Below, one piece after another: positions 1 to 7,074 of a stretch of 64,000 nt of DNA; positions within the stretch are counted from its first letter, which is position 1, and each line of letters opens with the position of its first letter. Location: assembly GCA_900319695.1 (NCBI GenBank), contig ONPN01000014.1, positions 1 to 64,000 of the forward strand. Reading direction: 5' to 3'. Origin of the DNA: an uncultured Eubacteriales bacterium. Lineage in GTDB: Bacteria > Bacillota > Clostridia > Oscillospirales > Oscillospiraceae. The notes below the pieces were generated by a model. That model was not told the origin of the DNA. It searched no databases and worked only from the letters and a program-made list of their open reading frames with translations. A program made the position numbers and the translations under genes.

Positions 1-1
1 C

Positions 2-298
2 GGCGGCAACCAGCAGAAGGTGCTGATCGGCCGCTGGCTTGCGAACAACCCGGACGTCCTGATCCTGGACGAGCCGACCCGCGGCATCGACGTGGGCGCG
101 AAGTACGAAATCTACTGCATCATTGCCGACCTTGCCAAGCAGGGCAAGAGCATCATCATGATCTCCTCCGAGATGGGCGAGCTGATCGGTATGTCGGACC
201 GCATCATGGTCATGTGCGACGGCCGCATCACCGGCTTTATCGACGGCAAGGAGGCCAACCAGGAAAATATCATGGCGCTCGCCACGCAGTTTGAATAA
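2..298 (+). CDS. mglA: Galactose/methyl-galactoside ABC transporter ATP-binding protein, C-terminal part (cut by window start)
   Basis: Only the last 98 codons are present; the 5' part lies outside the window. The visible part opens at the signature loop GGNQQKV, followed by Walker B ([13 protein letters not shown]) and the H-loop region (ISSEM), i.e. the second nucleotide-binding half of the double-ABC ATPases that energise sugar import of the CUT2 class. The run [16 protein letters not shown] and the ISSEM element match E. coli MglA closely. It ends 15 bases before mglC, which starts behind a GGAGG site, so the two are co-transcribed; the periplasmic-type binding protein mglB would be expected upstream. 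A ribose-type ATPase (RbsA) is the alternative, but the partner permease is clearly MglC-like. Confidence 0.9.
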   Translation, partial: GGNQQKVLIGRWLANNPDVLILDEPTRGIDVGAKYEIYCIIADLAKQGKSIIMISSEMGELIGMSDRIMVMCDGRITGFIDGKEANQENIMALATQFE

Positions 299-313
299 TC
301 GGAGGATTGGGAC

Positions 314-1324
314 ATGAACAACAAAGAGAGCTTCGGCAAGAAATTTCTGAACTATGTAAAGTCAAACCCGATCGTCGTCATGCTCGTCATCGTCGCGATC
401 ATCGTCGGCTTTACGAAGGATAACTTCTTCTCGTGGAAAAACTTCGGCAACCTGATGAGCAATACCGCCGTCCGCTTCCTGATCGCGCTCGGCGTCTCCG
501 GCTGCCTGATCACCAAGGGCACCGACCTGTCCGCCGGCCGCCAGGCCGGTCTGGCCGCCTGCCTCACCGGCATTCTGATCCAGAAGGCCGACTATTCCGG
601 CAAGCTCTGGAAGGCCGTTCCCGAGCTGAACATGTTCGTTGTGCTGCTGATCGTCGTGGCCATCGGCGCGCTGCTCGGCCTGCTCAACGGCACGATCATC
701 ACCCTGCTCAAGGTGCCGCCCTTCATCACCACCCTGGGCACCCAGACCATCGTCTACGGTCTCTGCCTCGTCGTGACCGACGCGCAGCCCATCGGCGGCT
801 TCCAGAAGGGCTTCATCGACCTCATCAACGGCCGTATCGGCAACTCCAACGGCTTCCATCTGCCATATCTGCTGTTTGTAGCGGCGCTCTTCGGTCTCTT
901 CTTCTGGTTTTTGTACAACAAGATGCGCCACGGCAAATACATGTACGCCATCGGCGGCAACGAGGTCGCAGCTGAGGTCTCCGGCGTCAACACCACCAAG
1001 ACCCTCATGCTGATCTACACCACCGCGGGCATCATGTACGCCATCGCGGGCTGGCTGCTGGCCGGCAAGACCGGCGGCGCCTCCACCTCCATGGGCATGG
1101 GCTATGAGCTCGAAGCCATCGCGGCCTGCACCATCGGCGGCGTCTCCACCACCGGCGGTATCGGCACCGTCAGCGGCGTTCTCGTCGGCGTGCTGGTGTT
1201 CGAGCTGCTGAAGATCGTGCTTCAGTTCCTGGGCGTCAACCCGTACTACAACTACATCGTACAGGGCGTCGTCATCGTCGTGGCCGTCGCGCTCGACGTG
1301 CGCAAGTACCTGGCGAAGAAGTAA
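314..1324 (+). CDS. mglC: Galactose/methyl-galactoside ABC transporter permease
   Basis: A 336-residue polytopic permease of the CUT2 family that forms the membrane channel for galactose/methyl-galactoside import with MglA and MglB. Diagnostic stretches seen: ALGVSGCLITKGTDLSAGRQ near residue 60, PPFITTLGTQTIVYG near 140, the EAA-type loop region AIGGNEVAAEVSGVN near 215, and GVNPYYNYIVQG close to the C terminus, each aligning with E. coli MglC. Around nine hydrophobic segments are visible. Length is typical. It is the last gene of the mgl operon: a strong hairpin terminator starts 20 bases after the stop. The start ATG has GGAGG about 8 bases upstream. Confidence 0.93.
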   Translation: MNNKESFGKKFLNYVKSNPIVVMLVIVAIIVGFTKDNFFSWKNFGNLMSNTAVRFLIALGVSGCLITKGTDLSAGRQAGLAACLTGILIQKADYSGKLWKAVPELNMFVVLLIVVAIGALLGLLNGTIITLLKVPPFITTLGTQTIVYGLCLVVTDAQPIGGFQKGFIDLINGRIGNSNGFHLPYLLFVAALFGLFFWFLYNKMRHGKYMYAIGGNEVAAEVSGVNTTKTLMLIYTTAGIMYAIAGWLLAGKTGGASTSMGMGYELEAIAACTIGGVSTTGGIGTVSGVLVGVLVFELLKIVLQFLGVNPYYNYIVQGVVIVVAVALDVRKYLAKK

Positions 1325-1344
1325 TTCCGTGATTCAAAAAAATT

Positions 1345-1375
1345 TCTCGGAGCCTTTTGGCTCCGAGATTTTTTT
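1345..1375. terminator. Bidirectional intrinsic terminator between mglC and the amylase gene
   Basis: Perfect 10-bp stem (TCTCGGAGCC at 1345-1354, GGCTCCGAGA at 1359-1368) with a TTTT loop, flanked by A7 on the left and T7 on the right. Because both flanks suit, it can stop mglC transcripts on the plus strand and amylase transcripts on the minus strand; the two genes converge on it. Confidence 0.9.
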
Positions 1376-1388
1376 GTTTTCGATGCCG

Positions 1389-2861
1389 TTATTCGTTGAC
1401 GACCAGATCCTCGAAGGCTTCCTTCCGGACCCAGACGGAGACGCTGCCGCCCCCGCAGCTAAAGTCGCCGAAGCCCTCGGCGTCGATGATGACGGGCTCC
1501 GGGCAGCCGCCGAGCACATCATAGAAGCTCTCGCCGGCAAACTGCGCGCCCATCTGCATGTGGAGGGTCCCGCCCTCGGCGTTGGACATCACGACCGCAA
1601 GGCCGGAGTGCTCGTGCTCCTCATCCCCGCGGCGGACCCAGCCGATCAGGTGCTCGCTCTCGAAGCAGTCGGCCTGCTCGCCGTAGGCGTAGGCGCGGCG
1701 CAGCTTGATGAGCTTGCCGAGGTTCGGCACCAGGGGCCGGTTGCGGACGGGGTTGCCGTAGTAGTCGGAATAGAACACGCAGGGCACGCCCTCCTGCCGC
1801 AGCAGGATCAGGGCATAGGCCAGGGGTTTGAACCAGTCGTCCACGAAGGACTGGAGACTCTGGCCGTGCTGGGTGTCGTGGTTGTCGACAAAGGTGACGG
1901 CGTTCTCGGGTCTCTCCCGGACAAGGGTGTTGTCCAGGATGGTGCGCAGGTCATAGCTCCCGCCCGCCTGTGAGGCGTTAAAGAAGTTGTAGTGCAGTGC
2001 CACGTCGAACAGGGACATGCGGTTTTCCACCGCGTCCAGGTAGTGCAGCAGACGGCCGAGGTCGCCGCTCCAGTACTCGCCGACGGCGGGCAGCTCCTTC
2101 TGCTCCTTCTCGCGGATCTCGGTCAGAAGCTCTCTGTAAAACGGGAAGCTGATGTGCTTGACGGCGTCCAGCCGCAGGCCGTCGACCCCCGTCGTGTCCA
2201 GATACCAGCGCAGCCACTTCTTCGTCTCGCGCACGACCGTGGGGTTGGACATGTCCACGTTCATGCCCATGAGATAGTCAAAGGTACCCTTCTCGGGGTC
2301 GGTCTCCGGGGCCCAGTGCTTGCCGGTGAAGCGGTAGATGTTCCCCTGCTCCCGGCTGTCCTCGTCCCAGTCGGTGCCGGTGAAGTGGCGGTGATCCCAG
2401 GTGAAGCGGCTGTATTTGCCCTTTCGGCCCGGGAAGGTGAACTTCGACCAGGCGCGTATGCTCTGCTTGTCGCCGATCTGCTCCCAGCGGTTTTCCGGGT
2501 TGTCGGTGACGGCGGTGATCTCCTCGAGCTCGTCCCCGCCCATGCGGTGGTTGAGCACGATGTCCGCGAAGACGCGGATGCCCATTTCGTGGAAGGCCCG
2601 GATCGCCTCCAGGTATTCCTCCTTGGTGCCATATTTGGTGCGGACGGTCCCCTTCTGGTCGAACTCGCCCAAATCGTACATATCGTAAACGCCGTAGCCC
2701 ACGTCCTCCTGCGAGGTGCCCTTATAGGCGGGCGGCAGCCAAACCTCCGTGATACCAAGACCGGCGAGGTTCTCCGCCTTCGCCGCGCAGCGTTTCCACC
2801 ACAGCCCGTCATTGGGCAGGTACCACTCGAAATACTGCATCATGGTTTTGTTGTTGCTCAC
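1389..2861 (-). CDS. Cytoplasmic alpha-amylase (GH13)
   Basis: A 490-residue glycoside hydrolase of family 13 that cleaves internal alpha-1,4 bonds of starch, glycogen or maltodextrin. It begins in the characteristic way (MMQYFEWYLPNDG), and has all four GH13 regions: DIVLNH (region I), GLRLDAVKH with the nucleophile Asp (II), VGEYW with the general acid Glu (III) and FVDNHDTQ (IV). No signal peptide, so it acts inside the cell, like E. coli AmyA and Bacillus/AmyS-like enzymes of the same length. I chose the GTG at 2861 because a good AAGGG site lies 8 bases before it and homology starts right after; an in-frame ATG at 2963 would add 34 residues of non-homologous sequence inside the leader. 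It has its own promoter and likely turns over glycogen made by the glg cluster in this window. Confidence 0.92.
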   Translation of the reverse strand: MSNNKTMMQYFEWYLPNDGLWWKRCAAKAENLAGLGITEVWLPPAYKGTSQEDVGYGVYDMYDLGEFDQKGTVRTKYGTKEEYLEAIRAFHEMGIRVFADIVLNHRMGGDELEEITAVTDNPENRWEQIGDKQSIRAWSKFTFPGRKGKYSRFTWDHRHFTGTDWDEDSREQGNIYRFTGKHWAPETDPEKGTFDYLMGMNVDMSNPTVVRETKKWLRWYLDTTGVDGLRLDAVKHISFPFYRELLTEIREKEQKELPAVGEYWSGDLGRLLHYLDAVENRMSLFDVALHYNFFNASQAGGSYDLRTILDNTLVRERPENAVTFVDNHDTQHGQSLQSFVDDWFKPLAYALILLRQEGVPCVFYSDYYGNPVRNRPLVPNLGKLIKLRRAYAYGEQADCFESEHLIGWVRRGDEEHEHSGLAVVMSNAEGGTLHMQMGAQFAGESFYDVLGGCPEPVIIDAEGFGDFSCGGGSVSVWVRKEAFEDLVVNE

Positions 2862-2953
2862 CGGTATCCCTTCTTTCTCTCTGCGGTTCCAGGTCAAAAT
2901 CAGTAAAACTGAAAGAGTTTTCAGCCGTGAACCGACTCTGGTGAGTTTGGCAT

Positions 2954-2982
2954 GTTCTACCACAGAACGCGGCGTTTGTCAA
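2954..2982 (-). promoter_or_regulatory. Sigma-A promoter of the amylase gene
   Basis: On the minus strand a consensus -35 TTGACA (2977-2982), a 17-base spacer and -10 TAGAAC (2954-2959). The start point would be near 2947, leaving a leader of about 85 bases before the GTG start. It also overlaps the region where the in-frame upstream ATG (2963) lies, which argues against that ATG as start. Confidence 0.75.
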
Positions 2983-3047
2983 ATTTTCGCCCTGAAATTC
3001 ACAGTTTTTTGGTTGTTTGTTCACAGTATATTCATATTTTGCCAATG

Positions 3048-3075
3048 AAAAAGGGGCGCCGCGGCGTCCCTTTTC
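3048..3075 (-). terminator. Intrinsic terminator of the purN-like gene
   Basis: Inverted repeat AAAAGGGGCGCC / GGCGTCCCTTTT around a very tight centre, with one G-U pair; on the minus strand it ends in a run of five T. It lies 18 bases past the stop of the gene at 3093-3707. Confidence 0.6.
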
Positions 3076-3092
3076 AGCTTTATTTTTCCTGC

Positions 3093-3707
3093 TTATTTCT
3101 CTATTAAAACCTTGTTGCCCCGGATGACGAGCTTCTTTTTGCAGTAGAGGATCACCGCCTGGCTGAGGATGCGCCACTCGCCCTCCTCGAGAACACGGCG
3201 GGTCAGGCTCTCCACCGTGTCGTTCGGCTTGACCTCCACGGCGCGCTGTAAAATGATGTTGCCGACGCGCCCGTCCGCGTCCGCGAAGTAGGCCGTGGCC
3301 CCGGTGATCTTGAGCCCCCGTTCCAAAACCGCGCGCTGGATGTCCCCCTCGCAGTCCTCAAAAGCCGGATACAGGGCCGGATATGTGCCGATGATGCGGT
3401 TTTTAAACTGATAGGGGATGACGCCCAGGGGCAGGTCGTAGCCCGCCAGGATCACGAGTTCAATATCCATATCCCGCAGCTTGTTGGCCACCGCCATGCT
3501 GTGGCTGGTGGTATTCGGGAACAGCTCGGGATCGACCACATAGGCGGGCACGCCCGCGTTGAGGGCGCGTTTCATGGCGTTGACCTCTTTGGCGGTGGAG
3601 ATGACCGCCACCAGCTCAAAATCCGGTATTTCTTTAAAATACATGGAGTCCAGGATCGCCTGGAGCCTCGCCCCGTCTCCGGACACCAAAGCCGCCGCTC
3701 TGACCAT
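3093..3707 (-). CDS. PurN-like formyltransferase-fold protein lacking the catalytic triad
   Basis: A 204-residue protein with the glycinamide ribonucleotide formyltransferase fold: N-terminal LVSGDGARLQAILD (phosphate-binding loop region), LVILAGYDLPL, GTYPALYPAF, and GATAYFADADGRVGNIILQ. In PurN the catalytic Asn106, His108 and Asp144 lie in the NIHPSLLP and ELDGGP segments. Here the aligned positions are Gly107, Tyr109 and Arg147, so all three catalytic residues are replaced while the fold motifs remain. It is therefore unlikely to be a purine-pathway formyltransferase; a regulatory, scaffold or different transferase role is possible. ATG at 3707 is preceded by AGAGG at 7 bases. It stands alone on its strand with its own promoter and terminator, not with pur genes. 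Confidence 0.75.
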   Translation of the reverse strand: MVRAAALVSGDGARLQAILDSMYFKEIPDFELVAVISTAKEVNAMKRALNAGVPAYVVDPELFPNTTSHSMAVANKLRDMDIELVILAGYDLPLGVIPYQFKNRIIGTYPALYPAFEDCEGDIQRAVLERGLKITGATAYFADADGRVGNIILQRAVEVKPNDTVESLTRRVLEEGEWRILSQAVILYCKKKLVIRGNKVLIEK

Positions 3708-3735
3708 GTCGAACCTCTCATTTTTCCCGCGGCAC

Positions 3736-3764
3736 TTGTGCGGCACGGCAAAACACGCTATAAT
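3736..3764 (+). promoter_or_regulatory. Promoter of the histidine phosphatase-GNAT operon
   Basis: -35 TTGTGC (3736-3741), 17-base spacer, perfect -10 TATAAT (3759-3764). Drives the genes starting at 3853. It faces a minus-strand promoter at 3806-3834, so the two start regions overlap head-on. Confidence 0.7.
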
Positions 3765-3805
3765 ACTGCCGACACCGACGCGGGATTTCCCGTATTATGT
3801 CGACT

Positions 3806-3834
3806 ATTATACCGTATACCGCGGCGGCGGTCAA
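3806..3834 (-). promoter_or_regulatory. Promoter of the purN-like gene
   Basis: Minus-strand -35 TTGACC (3829-3834), 17-base spacer, perfect -10 TATAAT (3806-3811). Predicted start near 3799, giving a leader of about 90 bases to the ATG at 3707 that runs back across the plus-strand promoter. Confidence 0.72.
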
Positions 3835-3852
3835 GCGTCAGGAGGCAGACTT

Positions 3853-4983
3853 ATGACAGAAATTTATGTAATTCGGCATGTTCAGGCGGAGGGCAATCTT
3901 TACCGCCACATGCAGGGGCACTGGGACGGAGATGTGACCGGCGTCGGACGCCGGCAGCGGGACGCGCTGGCCCTGCGCTTCAAGGACGTCCCGGTGGACG
4001 CCGTGTATTCCAGCGACCTCTACCGCGCGCGCTTTACCGCCTCGGCCATCACGAAATACCACCCGCTCCCGATTCAGCTCGACACGCGGCTGCGGGAGAT
4101 CAACGTCGGACCCTGGGAGGCTGAGCCCTTCGCCAACATACGCTGGGAGCAGCCCGGGGCGCTCGAGACCTTTCTGCTTGATCCCGAGCATTTTTATCTC
4201 CCCGGGGCCGAGACCTTCCACGACGTGCAGGAGCGGGTCACGGAGGCTCTGTATGAGATTGCGGAGGAAAATCCCGGCCGCACCGTCGCCGTCACGACCC
4301 ACGGCGTCGCGATCCGCTGCCTGCTGACAAAGCTGCTGGGCCTGTCCCTGAACGATCAGAGCGTGCCCATCTTCCATAACACGGGGATCGCGCATCTGCG
4401 CTTTGATCATGGCCGCTTCACCGTGGACGCGATAAACGACGCCGACCACCTGCCGGAGGAACTGCGGCGAAAGCCCTCGGATCAGGAGGCGCTGCGCCAT
4501 GTCTGCGTCGACCCGTCCAAACATCGCACGCTCTATGAGGACTGCTATTCCGACGCCTGGTACGCCGCCCATGGGGATCTCGACGGCTTTTCCGCCGGAA
4601 CCTATTACCGCTCCGCCTGCGAGCACTATAAGCGCGACCGGGAGTCCATCTATCTGCTCTATAACGGGGAGGACTTCACGGGGCTGCTCGATCTCGACAC
4701 GGAGCGCGGCGCGCATATCGGTTACGGCTGGATCAGTCTCCTGTACCTCCGCCCCGAGTACCGGGGCCGGGGGCTCGGCGTGCAGCTCCTGGGCCGGGCG
4801 GTGGCAAAATACCGCAGGCTGGGCCGCCGCTCCATCCGTCTGAACGTCGCGTCGGACAACCCCCGCGCCATTGCCTTTTACAGGGCCAACGGCTTTGAGG
4901 AGCTGTCCCGCGCGCCGGGGGCGAAGGCCGAGCTGCTGCTGATGGAAAAGAGTTTGGAGAGGCGCGGCGATGAGTATGTATGA
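3853..4983 (+). CDS. Histidine phosphatase (phosphoglycerate mutase-like) fused to GNAT acetyltransferase
   Basis: A 376-residue two-domain protein. Residues 1-200 are a histidine phosphatase: IYVIRHVQAEGNLYRHMQGH carries the RH catalytic motif (His in IRHVQAEGN, the usual form being RHGxTxxN), with SSDLYRARFTA, LREINVGPWE and THGVAIRCL (second catalytic His). Residues ~250-376 are a GNAT domain with the acetyl-CoA loop RPEYRGRGLGVQLLG and NPRAIAFYRANGFEE. The substrate is unknown. The ATG at 3853 has GGAGG 8 bases upstream; longer in-frame versions reach into the divergent promoter region. It overlaps the next gene by 14 bases, suggesting a translationally coupled phosphatase pair. The RHG to RHV change is mild and does not remove the catalytic His. 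Confidence 0.85.
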   Translation: MTEIYVIRHVQAEGNLYRHMQGHWDGDVTGVGRRQRDALALRFKDVPVDAVYSSDLYRARFTASAITKYHPLPIQLDTRLREINVGPWEAEPFANIRWEQPGALETFLLDPEHFYLPGAETFHDVQERVTEALYEIAEENPGRTVAVTTHGVAIRCLLTKLLGLSLNDQSVPIFHNTGIAHLRFDHGRFTVDAINDADHLPEELRRKPSDQEALRHVCVDPSKHRTLYEDCYSDAWYAAHGDLDGFSAGTYYRSACEHYKRDRESIYLLYNGEDFTGLLDLDTERGAHIGYGWISLLYLRPEYRGRGLGVQLLGRAVAKYRRLGRRSIRLNVASDNPRAIAFYRANGFEELSRAPGAKAELLLMEKSLERRGDEYV

Positions 4984-6076
4984 CGAGCCCGCGCGTGTCC
5001 TCCGTCCCGAAATTGAGCCCGGCCGCCGTGTGCTGGTCATCTCCGACATCCACGCGAATCTCCCCTACTTTCACGGACTGCTGGACAAGGTCGGCTTCTC
5101 TGACGACGATCTGCTGATCCTCGACGGCGACTTTCTCGAAAAGGGAAAGGAGAGCCTCAAAACCCTGCGCGAGGTCATGGCCCTGTGCAGGAAGGGCAAT
5201 GTGCTGCCCATCATGGGCAACTGTGACGACTGGGGCGCGATCTTCCGGGATAACGGGCGCTGGGGAAAGGATCTGCCGCACTATATGCAGTACCGCAGGA
5301 GCGGGCTTCTTTGGGACATGGCGCTGGAGCTCGGGGAGGACCCGGCGGACATCCCGGACTTTGAGGGCTTCAAGTGCCGTCTCGCCGCGCGCTTTCCGGA
5401 AGAATTTGCCTTTCTCGACGCGCTGCCCCAGGCCATCGAGGCGGGGCGCTATATCTTCGCCCACGCCGCCGTCTGTCCCGGCAAGGCGCTGGAGGAGCAC
5501 ACGGTCGGAGAGCTGGTGCGCTGCGACGCCTGGTACAGGCGGGGCTACCGCTTCGACAAGTGGGTGGTGGTCGGCCACTATCCCGTGATGCTCTACTGCG
5601 ACGACATTGTCTGCGCCAATCCTATCATCGACCGGGAGCGGCACATCATAAACATCGACGGGGCCTGCGTCCTCAAGGACGACGGGCAGCTCAACTGCCT
5701 GATCATCCCCGACATCACAAAGGATGAGTTCAGCTTCGCCTCCTACGATCCCTTCCCCGTCCGGCGGGTGCTGTCGGATCAGGCGGGCTCAAAACGCTCG
5801 ACCTACATCCGCTGGGGCGACAGCCGGGTGCAGGTGCTTGAGCGCGGGGCGGAATTCTCCCGCTGCCGCCATGTGCGCACCGGCTATGAGCTGGACATCC
5901 TGACCAAATACCTCTTCTCGGACGGCGAGTTCACCGACTGCAACGACTGCACAGACTACGTCCTGCCGTTGAAAGCGGGTGATCTTGTGGGCGTGGTGGA
6001 GGTATGCTCGCGCGGGTATTTTGTAAAGCATGAGGGCGTCTCCGGCTGGTACTTCGGAGAGCTCGCGGAGGTTTGA
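4970..6076 (+). CDS. Metallophosphatase with C-terminal SH3-like domain
   Basis: A 368-residue calcineurin-type phosphoesterase. Metal-binding motifs are seen in order: VLVISDIHAN (~24-33), LILDGDFLEKG, MGNCDDW, FAHAAVC and VVVGHYPV. GNCD replaces the more common GNHE. The last ~60 residues (LPLKAGDLVGVVEVCSRGYFV...GVSGWYFGELA) look like a small SH3-like beta barrel. Substrates of this subfamily are not known to me. It overlaps the preceding phosphatase-acetyltransferase gene by 14 bases and is followed 2 bases after its stop by a small membrane protein, so the three form an operon. Confidence 0.82.
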   Translation: MSMYDEPARVLRPEIEPGRRVLVISDIHANLPYFHGLLDKVGFSDDDLLILDGDFLEKGKESLKTLREVMALCRKGNVLPIMGNCDDWGAIFRDNGRWGKDLPHYMQYRRSGLLWDMALELGEDPADIPDFEGFKCRLAARFPEEFAFLDALPQAIEAGRYIFAHAAVCPGKALEEHTVGELVRCDAWYRRGYRFDKWVVVGHYPVMLYCDDIVCANPIIDRERHIINIDGACVLKDDGQLNCLIIPDITKDEFSFASYDPFPVRRVLSDQAGSKRSTYIRWGDSRVQVLERGAEFSRCRHVRTGYELDILTKYLFSDGEFTDCNDCTDYVLPLKAGDLVGVVEVCSRGYFVKHEGVSGWYFGELAEV

Positions 6077-6078
6077 CT

Positions 6079-6360
6079 ATGCAAAAGCTGATATACGCGG
6101 CGGGGCTTGTCTGCCTTGCCATGAGTCTTGCGCTGATCGTCACCATGGGCACGGACAAGAAGCTCGCGCAAATCGGGGCCAGGCGGGTGCCGGAGCGGAG
6201 GCTCTTCCTGATGGCCCTGCTCTTCGGCGCGCCGGGCGGCCTTTTAGGCATGTATTTCTTTCGGCATAAGACAAAGCACTGGTATTTCGTGGTCGGGTTC
6301 TGGGCGCTGACGGCGGTGCAGCTTGGGGCGCTTGCGTGGCTTGCGTACAGATATGTATAG
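6079..6360 (+). CDS. DUF1294 family small membrane protein
   Basis: A 93-residue protein with an N-terminal helix (residues 2-22), then the family-type core RLFLMALLFGAPGGLLGMYFFRHKTKHWYF and a third helix (VVGFWALTAVQLGALAWLAY). The phrase GAPGGLLGMYFFRHKTKH is typical of DUF1294 proteins; function unknown. The ATG at 6079 sits 7 bases after GGAGG that overlaps the end of the metallophosphatase gene, so it is translated from the same transcript. Confidence 0.8.
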   Translation: MQKLIYAAGLVCLAMSLALIVTMGTDKKLAQIGARRVPERRLFLMALLFGAPGGLLGMYFFRHKTKHWYFVVGFWALTAVQLGALAWLAYRYV

Positions 6361-6363
6361 CCA

Positions 6364-6496
6364 GAGTGGAGTGTGAAGAGTGAGGAGTGGAGTTGCGGTG
6401 TCGCTTCGCGACGATTGAAAAACAGAAGCTCAATATGTACCGCCCGTCCTGCGGAGTGTGAAGCAGCTTCACACTCCGAACTTCACACTCCACGCT
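6364..6496. repeat. Palindromic MITE-like repeat, GTGGAGTGTGAAG family, copy 1
   Basis: Terminal inverted repeats GTGGAGTGTGAAG (6366-6378) and its complement (6481-6493) are perfect over 13 bases. Inside is a second near-perfect hairpin, CGGAGTGTGAAGC (6452-6464) with GCTTCACACTCCG (6466-6478), and a small TCGCTTCGCGA palindrome at 6401. A related element lies at 19695-19815. It fills the gap between two convergent genes and may end their transcripts. Confidence 0.75.
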
Positions 6497-6499
6497 GTT

Positions 6500-6712
6500 T
6501 CAGATTTCGTCGTCCACGATGGCGTCGCTGCGAAACAGCAGGCTCACGCACCACAGGGCCGACAGGCCGACCAGGGTGTAGATGACGCGGCTGACGGTGG
6601 CCGTCTGTCCGCCAAAGAGCCAGGCCACAAGGTCAAAACGAAACAGGCCGATGCTGCCCCAGTTGACGCCGCCGACAATGCACAGCGCCAGCGCGATCCG
6701 GTCCATAAGCAT
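6500..6712 (-). CDS. DUF378 family membrane protein
   Basis: A 70-residue protein with two membrane helices and the family hallmark ALCIVGGVNWGSIGLFRFDLVAWLFGG, then a second helix and a short acidic tail. This matches the DUF378 (YuzA-like) family of unknown function. The ATG at 6712 has AGAGGAG 10 bases upstream; a second ATG two codons later is too far from it. Its stop abuts the repeat at 6364-6496. It is a lone gene on the minus strand. Confidence 0.82.
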   Translation of the reverse strand: MLMDRIALALCIVGGVNWGSIGLFRFDLVAWLFGGQTATVSRVIYTLVGLSALWCVSLLFRSDAIVDDEI

Positions 6713-6863
6713 ATGCGTTACGCTCCTCTCTTCTCGGGGAACGGCGATTTGATCGCGTCCCCTGGATTCCTGCCTATTGTTCCCCGTGGGCGGCGTTTTA
6801 TGCAGGCATGAAAAAAGTGATTATCATTCGACAAAAGAAGTGTTTTTGCGGCTTTTCTCGCTC

Positions 6864-6892
6864 TTTACAAGACGGCGCGGGCGTGCTATATT
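6864..6892 (+). promoter_or_regulatory. Strong promoter ahead of a short structured transcript
   Basis: -35 TTTACA (6864-6869), 17-base spacer, -10 TATATT (6887-6892). The predicted start near 6899 lies about 175 bases before the next gene and directly ahead of two hairpins. Confidence 0.65.
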
Positions 6893-6898
6893 ACAGTC

Positions 6899-6995
6899 AC
6901 AGCTTATCCAATTGGCCTTTCCGAAGAAAGGCCGCGGCTCATATCTTTATCCCAAACCCAATCTTGCGGATCGCGTTTTGCGATCCGCGCTTTTT
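6899..6995 (+). ncRNA. Candidate small RNA or leader/attenuator (~95 nt)
   Basis: Between a sigma-A-type promoter and the flavodoxin gene at 7075 lies a short unit with a GGCCTTTC-CGAA-GAAAGGCC hairpin (about 6917-6936) and an intrinsic terminator, GCGGATCGC (6966-6974) / GCGATCCGC (6980-6988) followed by CTTTTTATTTT. This is the build of either a stand-alone ~95-nt sRNA or a terminator-controlled leader of the 7075 gene. I do not recognise an SRP, 6S, or known riboswitch core. The 362 bases between 6712 and 7075 hold no other gene. Confidence 0.5.
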
Positions 6996-7074
6996 ATTTT
7001 GGAAACTCCCTGTAGATTTTTGTCGTCTTATCATGTAAAATAACATGGAATTATGTAAATGAGGTTTCACGCCC

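Noticed and set aside
2862..2963. Longer N terminus for the amylase from ATG 2963
   Set aside because: It would begin at the -10 hexamer itself, upstream of the predicted transcript start, and adds 34 residues without homology; GTG 2861 has a good ribosome site.
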